DNA of 35,211 nucleotides, from contig NZ_AJLG01000029.1 of NCBI RefSeq assembly GCF_000258495.1, forward strand, positions 1 to 35,211, read 5' to 3'. The notes under the pieces were generated by a model. That model ran no database searches. It saw nothing but the letters and a program-made list of their open reading frames with translations, and had not been told where the DNA came from. Shown piece after piece: positions 1 to 7,907 of the stretch. Position numbers and translations under genes: made by a program. How positions within the stretch are numbered: the stretch's first letter is position 1; the number at the start of each line of letters is the position of its first letter. The stretch is from Pedobacter agri PB92. GTDB lineage: Bacteria > Bacteroidota > Bacteroidia > Sphingobacteriales > Sphingobacteriaceae.

Positions 1-45
1 TCCTGCGAACGCTAAAAATGTAGCTGATAAAATGAACTTTTTCAT
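1..45 (-). CDS. 5' end of a secreted or exported protein (partial)
   Basis: The reverse strand from base 45 to the window edge reads ATG and 14 further codons, MKKFILSATFLAFAG. This is a positively charged start followed by a hydrophobic stretch, as in the first half of a signal peptide. The rest of the gene lies left of the window, so neither family nor function can be given. It is transcribed away from the GIN-domain gene, so the gap 46-416 should contain its promoter, but I see no clean TAnnTTTG box for it. Confidence 0.6.
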   Translation of the reverse strand, partial: MKKFILSATFLAFAG

Positions 46-416
46 AGTATGATATTTAAAATTTAATGTTTGTAACAATACTTGCTATGGTTTCATAATG
101 GTGCCAAAGCGGGCACAAAAGCTTAATTCATTTATTTTCAGCAGATTAAATATTTGCCAAAATTCTTTAGTTGTAGACTTTCTCCACACATTGGGGGTAA
201 TTACTACAAGTTTTTCGCCCATTGAATAGATTGGAGTGTATTTCAGCTGCTATTTTATTAAGATCTTTCTTTTACCAACACTTTTTCGTCGAGGAATTAC
301 AGGCGTTGGTCTATAGGCTCTTGCTACTGGTATATTACCGCGTTTCTGACTGAAACGTTTGGTACCTGTTGCCGTCTTATTATCAGAAAACATTAAGAAA
401 CTTAAAATATAAAGTC
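46..416. other. 370-nt gap without a certain gene
   Basis: This gap separates the leftward signal-peptide gene from the rightward GIN-domain gene. Two short minus-strand ORFs lie in it: 250-393 (47 residues, very basic, listed separately) and 85-222 (45 residues, unremarkable composition, probably chance). GTGCC and GGCAC (starting near base 101) form a 5-bp hairpin without a T-tract. AACGTTTG at 354-361 differs from the Bacteroidota -7 box by one base and is a weak promoter candidate for the GIN-domain gene. I see no RNA gene. Confidence 0.5.
250..393 (-). CDS. Candidate small, very basic protein (47 aa), doubtful
   Basis: The reverse strand reads ATG at 393 to TAG at 250-252. The predicted 47-residue product has 14 Lys or Arg and only one acidic residue (Asp4), with clusters such as PRRKSVGKRK near its end. 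That composition is typical of ribosomal or nucleic-acid-binding mini-proteins and unusual for a chance ORF in AT-rich DNA. I do not recognise the family: it does not match the usual bTHX (ribosomal protein Thx) pattern. It begins only 23 nt from the divergent GIN-domain gene, which would put that gene's promoter inside it. A box close to consensus (TAAGTTTC, reverse strand) lies just upstream. It could still be non-coding. Confidence 0.3.
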   Translation of the reverse strand: MFSDNKTATGTKRFSQKRGNIPVARAYRPTPVIPRRKSVGKRKILIK

Positions 417-1025
417 ATGAAAACATTAGCCAAAACATTATTCGCAACAGCATTAACAGTAGTATTATTTGCTTCATCAGTAGCCACTACATATGCGGCC
501 GATTCAGCTCCACTGGCAAAAACTACATCCGTTAAAAATGTAAAACGCATTTGGGTAAGCGGAAATGTAAAAGTAGTATTAACACAAGGTGATCAAGAAC
601 ACATTAAAGGTTCTGAAAATTATGATGCTACTAAAACTTCGGTATTTAGTAACGGACATACGCTTTACATCCAGTCAATGGAGTCGCAACAAGTTACAGT
701 GAATATCACCGTTAAAGACCTCGAACGAGTGGAAGCTTATGGCCAATCGATGGTGGTTACAAGTAATAATTTTGCAGTAAAAAACCTGCAATTGTTCTTA
801 TACCAGAGTGCTACCGCAAAAATTAAAACCACTGCTGCAAGTTTGTACACAGTTGTTAAAGAAGATGCCGTATTGAAATTGAATGGTACAGCTGTAGAAA
901 GCACAATGATTGCCAGCAATATGAAAAACGTGAAATTAGCCGATTTTGCCAGCCGCAAATCTGAATCTTTCATCACTGATGATTTAATGACAGCAGATCA
1001 AACGGCAATGACATTAGCAAAATAA
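417..1025 (+). CDS. Secreted GIN-domain (DUF2807-type) protein
   Basis: The 202-residue product has a signal peptide of about 27 residues (MKTLAKTLF... ending TTYA). It continues with repeated short beta-strand-like segments (VSGNVKVVLTQG, HTLYIQS, VTVNITVKDLERVEAYG) typical of the putative autotransporter-adhesin head/GIN domain common in Bacteroidota. The family probably folds as a beta-solenoid outside the cytoplasm, but its role is unknown. I chose the ATG at 417 over a TTG 16 codons upstream because the signal peptide starts there. A terminator follows directly, so the gene is probably a single-gene unit. Its sequence is too short and diverged to infer a binding partner. Confidence 0.75.
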   Translation: MKTLAKTLFATALTVVLFASSVATTYAADSAPLAKTTSVKNVKRIWVSGNVKVVLTQGDQEHIKGSENYDATKTSVFSNGHTLYIQSMESQQVTVNITVKDLERVEAYGQSMVVTSNNFAVKNLQLFLYQSATAKIKTTAASLYTVVKEDAVLKLNGTAVESTMIASNMKNVKLADFASRKSESFITDDLMTADQTAMTLAK

Positions 1026-1050
1026 TCATCCGGATTTTAAATATACAGGA

Positions 1051-1080
1051 AGCTGCCTCTAATGGTGGCTTTTTTTGTTT
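1051..1080 (+). terminator. Intrinsic terminator after the GIN-domain gene
   Basis: AGCTGCC (1051-1057) pairs with GGTGGCT (1064-1070) through a 6-nt loop, with five Watson-Crick and two G-T pairs, and a run of seven T follows. It lies 25 nt after the stop codon at 1025, which is the expected place. Confidence 0.75.
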
Positions 1081-1204
1081 AGCGGCTTGTATATTAGGCT
1101 GGAATATTCGATCAATATGCCTGTTAGCGATGATTACGAGCAATGAAATCATCAGCTTAGATAAAAAAATTCTAAAAAATTTTTATCAAAAGAATAATTT
1201 TTTC

Positions 1205-1212
1205 TATACTTG
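1205..1212 (+). promoter_or_regulatory. Probable -7 box of tRNA-Thr
   Basis: TATACTTG matches the Bacteroidota -7 consensus TAnnTTTG at all but one fixed position (C for T). It sits 14 nt before the first base of the tRNA, a sensible distance for a stable-RNA promoter. An AT-only hairpin (GATAAAAA at 1160-1167 with TTTTTATC at 1180-1187) lies just upstream and may be chance in AT-rich DNA. Confidence 0.5.
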
Positions 1213-1226
1213 CAGCCCGATTAAAA

Positions 1227-1299
<73 letters not shown>

Positions 1300-1307
1300 C
1301 TTTTTAG

Positions 1308-1343
1308 TTTACGATTGTAGATTGAAATCATATCTAAAATTCC
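1308..1343. repeat. Degenerate 7-bp-period repeat, copy A
   Basis: After the tRNA the sequence reads as successive heptads TTACGAT, TGTAGAT, TGAAATC, ATATCTA from base 1309. The 17 bases at 1308-1324 recur exactly, in inverted orientation, at 4094-4110 in front of the flippase gene. The block is non-coding and fills most of the tRNA to amidohydrolase gap. Confidence 0.7.
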
Positions 1344-1359
1344 TTAAGCATTTTACTTC

Positions 1360-1393
1360 TTTGCTGCGTTACAAATCAAAAATCTTAAGTTTG
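1360..1393 (+). promoter_or_regulatory. Promoter of the amidohydrolase gene
   Basis: TTTG (1360-1363) and TAAGTTTG (1386-1393) match the Bacteroidota -33 and -7 elements with a 22-nt spacer. The -7 box ends only 4 nt before the ATG at 1398, so the transcript would start at or within a few bases of the start codon, giving a leaderless or nearly leaderless mRNA. Confidence 0.6.
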
Positions 1394-1397
1394 TTTC

Positions 1398-2564
1398 ATG
1401 CTTAAATACTTGGCTGCCGATTGGATTTTTCCGGTAAATGATTTACCCATAAAAAACGGCGCAATTGCTGTTGATCACGACGGTGAAATAAAAGAAATTT
1501 TTACCGCAGATGAAGTTGAAAAACTTGATGTAATCGTTGAGAAATTTATTGGCGCTATTGTTCCAGGTTTTATCAACACCCATTGCCATCTGGAACTTTC
1601 GCACATGTTAGCCCAAATTCCACAGCGTACAGGTTTGGTAGCTTTTGTACAGCAAATTATTAGCAGCAGGCAAGCAGATGCCGAAAAAATTGATATGGCC
1701 ATGCGAAACGCTGATAAGCAAATGTTCGAAAATGGCATTGTTGCAGTCGCTGATATCTCCAATCAAACTGCATCGAAAGAAATTAAACAACGTAGTAAAA
1801 TTTATTACCACACTTTTGTAGAGGCGATGGGTTTTAATCCGCAAAGGGCAAACGTAATAATGGAGTATGCCACTGGAATAAAAAACGAGTTCACGCCCTT
1901 GGCTGCTTCTGTTGTGCCACACGCACCCTATTCTGTTTCGCCACAACTTTTTGCTTTAATAAATGAAGCGGCAGAAAAAGAGGATGCTTTGATTAGCATT
2001 CATAATCAGGAGACCACCAATGAAAATGATTTCTTTCAGGATAAATCGGGTGGCTTTTTAGCGCTCTATAAATTCCTTGGTTTAGATATCGAATTTTTTA
2101 AACCTACAGGCAAAACTTCTTTGCAGAGTTGGCTGCCATTTATCAAAAAACAAAAAACACTCTTAGTTCACAATACTGTTTCAAGCAAGGCAGACATCAT
2201 ATTCGCAAAACAAAGCCATCAGGATTTATATTGGTGCCTTTGCCCTCAGGCTAATTTGTATATCGAAAATTTGTTGCCTGATATTGATCTGCTCATTGAT
2301 GAAGAAGTTAAAATCACGCTGGGAACAGATAGCCTGGCCAGTAATAAGCAGCTGAATATTCTATCAGAAATGAAAACATTGCAGCAACATAAAAATGTAT
2401 CCTTTGAAAATCTTTTGCAATGGGCAACCATAAACGGAGCAGAATTTTTAGGTTTATCTAGCTTGTTTGGCAGTATCGAAGTTGGTAAAAAGCCAGGTTT
2501 GAATCTTATCCAGCTATCAGAAGATTTTAAAATTGAAAATGATCAAGTGATTAAACTGGTTTAA
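1398..2564 (+). CDS. Amidohydrolase, ATZ/TRZ-type deaminase family
   Basis: The 388-residue cytosolic metalloenzyme belongs to the amidohydrolase superfamily. The expected metal and catalytic ligands are visible: HxH at His62/His64 in THCHLELSH, His175 in VPHAPYS, His202 with Glu205 in IHNQE, His258 and Asp311 in LGTDSLASNK. The HxxE pair is the hallmark of the deaminase/chlorohydrolase branch (guanine, cytosine, S-adenosylhomocysteine or aminofutalosine deaminases, AtzA/TrzN), so hydrolytic deamination of a heterocycle or nucleoside is likely, but the substrate cannot be chosen from sequence. The length is normal. It has its own promoter and no obvious functional link to its neighbours. Confidence 0.85.
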   Translation: MLKYLAADWIFPVNDLPIKNGAIAVDHDGEIKEIFTADEVEKLDVIVEKFIGAIVPGFINTHCHLELSHMLAQIPQRTGLVAFVQQIISSRQADAEKIDMAMRNADKQMFENGIVAVADISNQTASKEIKQRSKIYYHTFVEAMGFNPQRANVIMEYATGIKNEFTPLAASVVPHAPYSVSPQLFALINEAAEKEDALISIHNQETTNENDFFQDKSGGFLALYKFLGLDIEFFKPTGKTSLQSWLPFIKKQKTLLVHNTVSSKADIIFAKQSHQDLYWCLCPQANLYIENLLPDIDLLIDEEVKITLGTDSLASNKQLNILSEMKTLQQHKNVSFENLLQWATINGAEFLGLSSLFGSIEVGKKPGLNLIQLSEDFKIENDQVIKLV

Positions 2565-2583
2565 CAAGCCAAAATATATTCTA

Positions 2584-2613
2584 TTGTTCAACCATAAGTT
2601 TTACGTAGTTTTG
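2584..2613 (+). promoter_or_regulatory. Promoter of the nitronate monooxygenase/FabK-like gene
   Basis: TTG (2584-2586), a 19-nt spacer and TAGTTTTG (2606-2613) fit the Bacteroidota primary-sigma consensus (TTTG-N19-21-TAnnTTTG) well. The start codon is 78 nt downstream of the box, leaving a leader of about 70 nt without a visible hairpin. Confidence 0.6.
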
Positions 2614-2691
2614 AATATATGGAAAATTTAAGGATGAGACTATCATTGTTCATTCTCTTCAAGCACATTTTCTTTAAATAAGCAATTGCTT

Positions 2692-3645
2692 ATGAACCCT
2701 ATCTGCAAACTTTTTAATATCAAATATCCAATTATCCAGGCCGGAATGGTTTGGTGTAGCGGTTGGAAACTGGCCTCGGCCGTTTCAAATGCTGGTGGTT
2801 TAGGCATTATCGGTGCGGGCTCCATGTACCCGGAAGTGTTAAGAAAACACATCCAGAAATGTAAACATGCAACAGATAAACCATTTGGGGTAAACATCCC
2901 GCTCTTGTACCCAAATATTCAGGAAATCATTAACGTGGTATTGGAAGAAGGCGTCAAGATCGTCTTTTCGTCTGCTGGCAATCCTACGACCTGGACCAAA
3001 ATTTTTAAAGAAAAAGGAATTACAGTAGTTCATGTCATAGCAAACACCAAGTTCGCATTGAAAGCTCAGGAGGCGGGCGTTGATGCTGTTGTTGCAGAGG
3101 GCTTTGAAGCCGGCGGACATAATGGACGCGAAGAAACCACCACGCTATGTTTGATTCCCATGATTAAAGCTGCCATAAATATCCCCGTAATTGCTGCTGG
3201 TGGAATTGGAAGTGGAAAATCGATGTTGGCGGCCATTGCATTAGGAGCCGATGCAGTTCAAATTGGTTCTGCTTTTGCTGTCGCAGAGGAATCATCGGCG
3301 CACCCATCGTTTAAAAATAAAATTATTTCTTCAGCCGAGGGCGATACAAAACTGGCCATGAAAAAGCTTGTACCCGTAAGATTATTAAAAAATGAATTTG
3401 CCGACTCCATCGCCCAGGCAGAAGCAGCGGGAGCTGATCGAACTGAATTATTGGAGTTGTTGGGAAGAGCCAGAGCAAAGCTCGGCATGTTTGAGGGGGA
3501 TATGGAAAATGGCGAACTTGAAATTGGTCAGGTATCAGCCATGCTGAATAAAATTAAACCAGCCAGAGAGATATTACAGGAAATTTGGCAGGAATACCTA
3601 TCGGGATTAAAATCATTTAGAGATTTATACGATGTGACCATTTAA
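2692..3645 (+). CDS. Nitronate monooxygenase / FabK-like FMN flavoprotein
   Basis: The 317-residue TIM-barrel flavoenzyme belongs to the 2-nitropropane dioxygenase family. Visible family marks are IQAGMVWCSGWKLASAVSNA and AGGLGIIG at the N-terminus, the substrate-site segment AEGFEAGGHNG, and the FMN phosphate-binding strands IPVIAAGGIGSG and GADAVQIGSAFAVAEES. The motifs, order and length also closely resemble FabK, the flavin enoyl-ACP reductase (FGVNIPLL, EEGVKIVFSSAGNP, VAEGFEAGGH, SSAHPSFKNKI). It may therefore act in fatty-acid synthesis rather than nitronate oxidation. The ATG at 2692 is preferred over a TTG two codons upstream because the family begins near KLFNIKYPIIQAGM. Confidence 0.85.
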   Translation: MNPICKLFNIKYPIIQAGMVWCSGWKLASAVSNAGGLGIIGAGSMYPEVLRKHIQKCKHATDKPFGVNIPLLYPNIQEIINVVLEEGVKIVFSSAGNPTTWTKIFKEKGITVVHVIANTKFALKAQEAGVDAVVAEGFEAGGHNGREETTTLCLIPMIKAAINIPVIAAGGIGSGKSMLAAIALGADAVQIGSAFAVAEESSAHPSFKNKIISSAEGDTKLAMKKLVPVRLLKNEFADSIAQAEAAGADRTELLELLGRARAKLGMFEGDMENGELEIGQVSAMLNKIKPAREILQEIWQEYLSGLKSFRDLYDVTI

Positions 3646-3660
3646 TGCGTATGGGTTTAG

Positions 3661-3668
3661 TAACTTTG
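3661..3668 (+). promoter_or_regulatory. -7 box of the acylphosphatase gene
   Basis: TAACTTTG matches TAnnTTTG exactly and is followed by C, as in many Bacteroidota promoters. It lies 30 nt before the acylphosphatase ATG. No clear TTG is seen at the -33 position. Confidence 0.55.
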
Positions 3669-3698
3669 CAACATAAAATGTGTTAAACCTCATTATCA

Positions 3699-3983
3699 AT
3701 GAAACATCTCAATATTAAAGTAGTAGGCAAAGTGCAGGGCGTATTTTTTAGGGCAAGTACAAAAGCAGTGGCCGATCAAATGGGTATAAAAGGATTTGTG
3801 AAAAATGAAAAAGATGGGTCTGTTCATATTGAAGCAGAAGCTGAACCGTTTATATTGGAGCCCTTTGTAGACTGGTGTAAAGAAGGACCTGATAAATCGG
3901 TAGTGGAAAACGTAGAAGTGACCGAGGGCGAACTTAAAAATTTCCAGAATTTCGAAGTGGTGAAAAAAAACCTGCTGTGGTAA
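3699..3983 (+). CDS. Acylphosphatase
   Basis: The 94-residue small cytosolic enzyme hydrolyses acyl phosphates such as acetyl phosphate or carbamoyl phosphate. The signature GKVQGVFFR (residues 10-18) supplies the phosphate-binding loop and catalytic Arg18. GFVKNEKDGSVHIEAE (from residue 32) carries the catalytic Asn36. Length is normal for the family (about 90). The last codons contain an in-frame run of eight A (3963-3970) and the C-terminus KKNLLW differs from the more usual ending in Tyr, but the active site is complete. It has its own -7 box. Confidence 0.95.
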   Translation: MKHLNIKVVGKVQGVFFRASTKAVADQMGIKGFVKNEKDGSVHIEAEAEPFILEPFVDWCKEGPDKSVVENVEVTEGELKNFQNFEVVKKNLLW

Positions 3984-3989
3984 ACATAC

Positions 3990-4024
3990 TTACGATTTTA
4001 GATTGAAGATTTACGATTTCAATA
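3990..4024. repeat. Degenerate 7-bp-period repeat, copy B
   Basis: Five successive heptads follow the acylphosphatase stop by 6 nt: TTACGAT, TTTAGAT, TGAAGAT, TTACGAT, TTCAATA. The first and fourth are identical. The unit TTACGAT is the reverse complement of ATCGTAA in copy C (4103-4109), so B and C face each other across about 70 nt and could form a long imperfect hairpin. It is non-coding. Confidence 0.75.
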
Positions 4025-4093
4025 CCTAAAATCAATCAATAGCGAGATCGTGTAAAATAAATTAACAGATTAAAAATTATAAATTGGCCGAAC

Positions 4094-4130
4094 CAATCTA
4101 CAATCGTAAATCTAAAACCAAAAATCCTCT
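4094..4130. repeat. Degenerate 7-bp-period repeat, copy C
   Basis: Heptads ATCTACA, ATCGTAA, ATCTAAA, ACCAAAA, ATCCTCT run from 4096 to the flippase start codon, with consensus ATCnnAA. Bases 4094-4110 are the exact reverse complement of 1308-1324 (copy A). The block occupies the position where a ribosome-binding site for the flippase gene would be expected. Confidence 0.75.
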
Positions 4131-5615
4131 TGTCAGTATATAAAAAGTTTCTGGGTCAAACAATGGTGTATGGAATTAGTACCATTCTCTCACGTTTGTT
4201 TAACTTCATTTTAACACCTATTTACACCACAGTATTTGCTCCAGGCGTGTATGGCGTTTTCACTAAGATGTTTAGTTATGTTTCTATCATCAATCCCATA
4301 TTGGCATTCGGGATGGAGACCACTTTTTTTAGATATTTAAATAAACACGAAGACAAAAAACAAGAGGTTTACAATAACAGTTTTTTAGTTATTGCATTCA
4401 TCTCAACATTGTTTTTAATTACGGCATTAGTATTCACAGATTTCTTAGCAAAATACACCCTAAATGGCAACATTTCTGGCCTTGCAGATCAAAAATCATA
4501 TATACATTTTTTTTGCTTGGATTTTATTCGTAGATGCTATAAGTGTTATTCCTTTTGCCAAGTTAAGAGCCGATGGAAAACCCTTTAAATATAGTTTAAT
4601 AAAATTTCTAAACATAGGAACATTTATTGGCTTCAATTTAATATTCATATTTGTTTTACCCCTACTCATTAAACATCACATTTTAGCCGACTGGTTAGCT
4701 AGCTGGTATAGAGGCAGGTGGGTTGGTTATGTATTCGTAGCAAACTTAATTGCAAGTGTGATTACACTTGTTATGCTTATACCGCAGTTTTTGGAGCTTC
4801 GATTAAAGTTTAGTAAAAGTTTGTTTTACAATATGTTTGGCTATAGCTGGCCAGTTTTGGTTGCGAATTTGTCCTTCATCATAAATGAAAATCTTGATAA
4901 GATTTTATTAGGTAAATATCTACCAAATAGCATTGCCAATCATGATGTAGGTATTTATGGCGCCGTGTGTAAGTTGGCCGTTTTCATCAGCATTTTTAAT
5001 ACTGCATTCAGATTGGGTGCCGAACCCTTCTTTTTTAGTCACGCTAAAAACGAGAATGCAAAGCAAACTTACGCCACCATTTTGTATTATTTCGTATTGG
5101 CATTATCTATTTTATTTCTTGGGTTAACTGCCAATATTGAAATCATAAAACATTTTATTGATTCGAGATATTGGGAGGGTTTAAATGCGGTTCCTGTATT
5201 GCTCTTCGGGTATGTTTGCCTGGGCATTTACATGAATTTATCAGTTTGGTATCGCCTTTCAGATCAAACCAGATATGGCTTATACATCTCTTTGGTAGGT
5301 GCCGTATTCACAATTGTGATGAACATTATACTCATTCCCAAATACAGTTACATGGGCTCTGCATGGGTATCAATGTTCGCATACTTTATTATCATGACCA
5401 TTTCTTACTGGTTGGGACAAAAACACTACCCAATACCCTATAAACTGAAATCAATGAGTGCTTATATCATAATTTCTGTCATTTTTGTTGGTTTATCTTT
5501 CTGGATATTTCATCGTAATATTTACATTGGCAACGCCATTCTAATCGTATTTTTGGCAGGAATAATTTATTTCGAGAAAGACAATATAAAAAACCTACTA
5601 AAAAAAGGATCCTAG
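4130..5615 (+). CDS. Polysaccharide flippase (MOP/Wzx-like), frameshifted
   Basis: This polytopic inner-membrane protein of the MOP superfamily (Wzx/PST type) probably flips lipid-linked sugars for cell-surface polysaccharide. The N-terminal part (SVYKKFLGQT, then STILSRLFNFILTPIYT) is typical of Bacteroidota flippases. The reading frame shifts by +1 in the T8 run at 4507-4514. With seven T the sequence reads on as HFFAWILFVDAISVIPFAKL and gives 494 residues, the normal family length with 12-14 membrane segments. As given, translation stops at 4588 and the second part remains open to 5615. A homopolymer sequencing error is likely, true inactivation possible. The start is TTG at 4130, chosen because SVYKKFLGQT precedes the first helix. 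No promoter box is visible. Confidence 0.85.
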
Positions 5616-5683
5616 TATTATAAAGTTTGAGACTTATAAATCATCTTTTTTATTGTAGCACTTTTTAAAGAATGATAACCCAC

Positions 5684-6118
5684 ATGAAGATTAAAATCAT
5701 CAATAAATCCGACCACCCATTGCCACAGTACGAAACAGCTCATGCTGCAGGAATGGATTTAAGGGCATCAATTTCAGAAGATATTACCTTAAAACCGCTA
5801 CAAAGGCTATTGGTACCAACTGGTTTGTTTATTGAATTGCCAGTGGGTTACGAGGCACAAATCCGTCCGAGAAGTGGTTTGGCTTATAAACATGGAATCA
5901 GCATCGTCAATTCTCCAGGAACCATTGATGCAGATTATCGTGGAGAGCTAAAAGTTTTATTGGTAAACTTATCAGATATGGATTTCAAAATCGTTAATGG
6001 AGATAGGATAGCACAAATGGTTGTGGCTAAACACGAAACTGTTGAGTGGGCGGCTGTTGATGTGCTTGGTGAAACGGCAAGAGGTGAAGGCGGTTATGGG
6101 CACACCGGGAAAGGTTAA
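5684..6118 (+). CDS. dut: dUTP diphosphatase (dUTPase)
   Basis: This trimeric enzyme hydrolyses dUTP to dUMP and pyrophosphate, keeping uracil out of DNA and supplying dUMP for thymidylate synthesis. All five motifs are present: [24 protein letters not shown] with the catalytic Asp, GDRIAQMVV and the C-terminal P-loop-like [12 protein letters not shown]. The ATG at 5684 gives 144 residues and the usual start MKIKIINKS. An in-frame ATG at 5672 would add four residues. The gene sits between the flippase and the TPR gene, and the same direction and short gaps suggest co-transcription. Confidence 0.97.
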   Translation: MKIKIINKSDHPLPQYETAHAAGMDLRASISEDITLKPLQRLLVPTGLFIELPVGYEAQIRPRSGLAYKHGISIVNSPGTIDADYRGELKVLLVNLSDMDFKIVNGDRIAQMVVAKHETVEWAAVDVLGETARGEGGYGHTGKG

Positions 6119-6127
6119 ATTTCGAAT

Positions 6128-6194
6128 AAATGAGTTTAAATGAGTGGATGTTTATGCAACCTGCAAACTCTTTCATTCGGTCAATTACTCATTT
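6128..6194. repeat. Intergenic direct and inverted repeats, block E
   Basis: AAATGAGT occurs at 6128-6135 and 6138-6145 (10-nt period), and its reverse complement ACTCATTT at 6187-6194. Between them TGCAACC and TGCAAAC are adjacent heptads. The outer copies could form a hairpin across most of the dut to TPR gap. No T-tract directly follows the right arm in terminator fashion, so I treat it as repeat-derived intergenic DNA. Confidence 0.55.
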
Positions 6195-6211
6195 TTTCAT
6201 TTCTTTAAAAT

Positions 6212-7907
6212 ATGAATAAAGCAGTTATTTTTCTCATCGCGATAACCCTTAGCCTAAAAACTTTTGGGCAAATGCCTGTGGTTTCAACTGCAAGCAGAGA
6301 CAGCAACATGGTTAAGCAGTTGTTTTTTGCAGGCTTGAGAGAGAAAATGGCTGACAATTATTTAATGGCGGTCAGCAATTTTAGTAAGATTGTGGGTATG
6401 GATGCGAATAACCACGCTGCTTTTTATGAGTTGGCTAATGCAAATATCAGATTAGATAAACTTCCTGAAGCTGAAGAAAACATTAAACAAGCCATTAAAT
6501 TAAACCACAATAATCAATGGTACTATCGGTTGCTCGGCGAAGTTTATAAACGCAATAATAAAATGCCTGAGTTGGTAGAAGTGCTTTCACAACTCATTCG
6601 CATCAATCCTGAAAATGATGGATATTATTTTGATAAGGCGAATGCGCTTTTCCTGTCTAACAAAAGCGAGGAAGCCAAAAAGATCTATGATCAAATTGAA
6701 ATCAAATTTGGCGAATCAAGGGATCTTGCAACGGCCCGGAAGCGATTACAATCTAACGGATCAGCTTCTGAAAGTGATATTGTAAAGTTGCTTGAAGGCA
6801 ATCAGGCCGATGTTAAAAATTATCTTTATGCCGCTGGCTTGCTATTGCAAAAACAAAACTATCCTGAGGCGCTGAAAGTGTTGTCAAAAGCCCAGCAATT
6901 AGAACCCAACAACTTTGAGGTAAATCTTGCTTTAGCTGATATTTATCGTAAGCAAAAAAAATGACGATGCAGCATTTTCAGCACTAAAAATGGCTTTCGA
7001 AAGCAATGATATGCCCTTAACTGAAAAGGTAAAAATTGTTGCTGCATTATTTCCGAGAATAGATCAACCCGTTGTGGCTAAAAATTTAACCGAGTTAAGT
7101 AAAATCGTGGCAACTCAAAATCCCGGAGATGCAAAAGCTTTGGCCCTTTACGGTGATGTACTTTACCAGCAAAATAAATTGAAAGAGGCATTATTGCAAT
7201 ATCAGCAGGCACTAAAGCTAAATGATCAGGTTTATGTGGTTTGGGAACAGATTATTAACATCCAAACGCTTATTGGTCATTATGATGAAGCGGTAAAAGT
7301 TGGCGATGAAGCACTAACCATTTATCCGAACCAAGCGAGTTTATATTATTACATGGCCTATGCACAATATAAAACCAATAAGTTGGATCAGGCTCAAAAC
7401 AATTTAAAATCAGCATTGCAGTTAGATGCGGATAACAAAAGTTTGCAAGCTCAGGTTTATGCCCTTCAGGGAGATATTTTTATCAATCAAAATAATTTCA
7501 ATCAGGCGAAGATTGCTTTTGAAAAAGCAATTGGTATCGAACCTGATAATTACCTCATCATGAATAATTATGCCTATTATCTGGCACTAAAGAATGATGA
7601 TTTAACGAAAGCTGCAAAATACGCAGAAACTGCTGCTAATGCAATGCCCACAAATTCATCTGTTACTGATACTTACGCATTCATATTATTCAAGCAACAG
7701 AAGTATGATTTAGCCAAAACCTGGATCGAAAAAGCGCTTCAAAACAATACCTATAAGAATGGTGTTTATCTGGAGCATTATGGCGATATTCTGTACATGA
7801 AAGGTGAAAAAGATGCCGCACTGTTACAATGGCAAAAGGCAAAAGAAGCAGGCAACCATTCTGAAGTTTTAAATAAAAAAATTAATGAAAAGAAATATTT
7901 TAAATAG
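6212..7907 (+). CDS. Secreted tetratricopeptide-repeat protein, frameshifted
   Basis: The signal peptide MNKAVIFLIAITLSLKTFGQ is followed by about ten TPR units, for example NHAAFYELANANIRLDKLPEAEENIKQAIKL and later SLYYYMAYAQYKTNKLDQAQNNLKSALQL read as helical pairs. The product is a periplasmic or outer-membrane-associated scaffold. The frame shifts by +1 in the A8 run at 6954-6961. With seven A the codons read RKQKNDDAAFSALKMAFES and one 564-residue protein results. As given, the first part stops at 6964 and the second is open to 7907. The 3' end overlaps the DUF4292 lipoprotein by 23 nt, so translational coupling is likely and the two may act together in the envelope. The binding partner is unknown. 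Confidence 0.85.

Noticed and set aside
101..116. GTGCC/GGCAC hairpin as a terminator
   Set aside because: Only 5 bp and no T-tract on either strand.
85..222. 45-codon minus-strand ORF starting MGEKLVVITPNVW
   Set aside because: Ordinary composition, no family resemblance, no promoter box; chance ORFs of this size are common in AT-rich gaps.
4507..4514. Programmed ribosomal frameshifting in the flippase gene
   Set aside because: No stimulatory hairpin or Shine-Dalgarno-like element is evident, and the same +1 pattern in unrelated genes fits a homopolymer error better.
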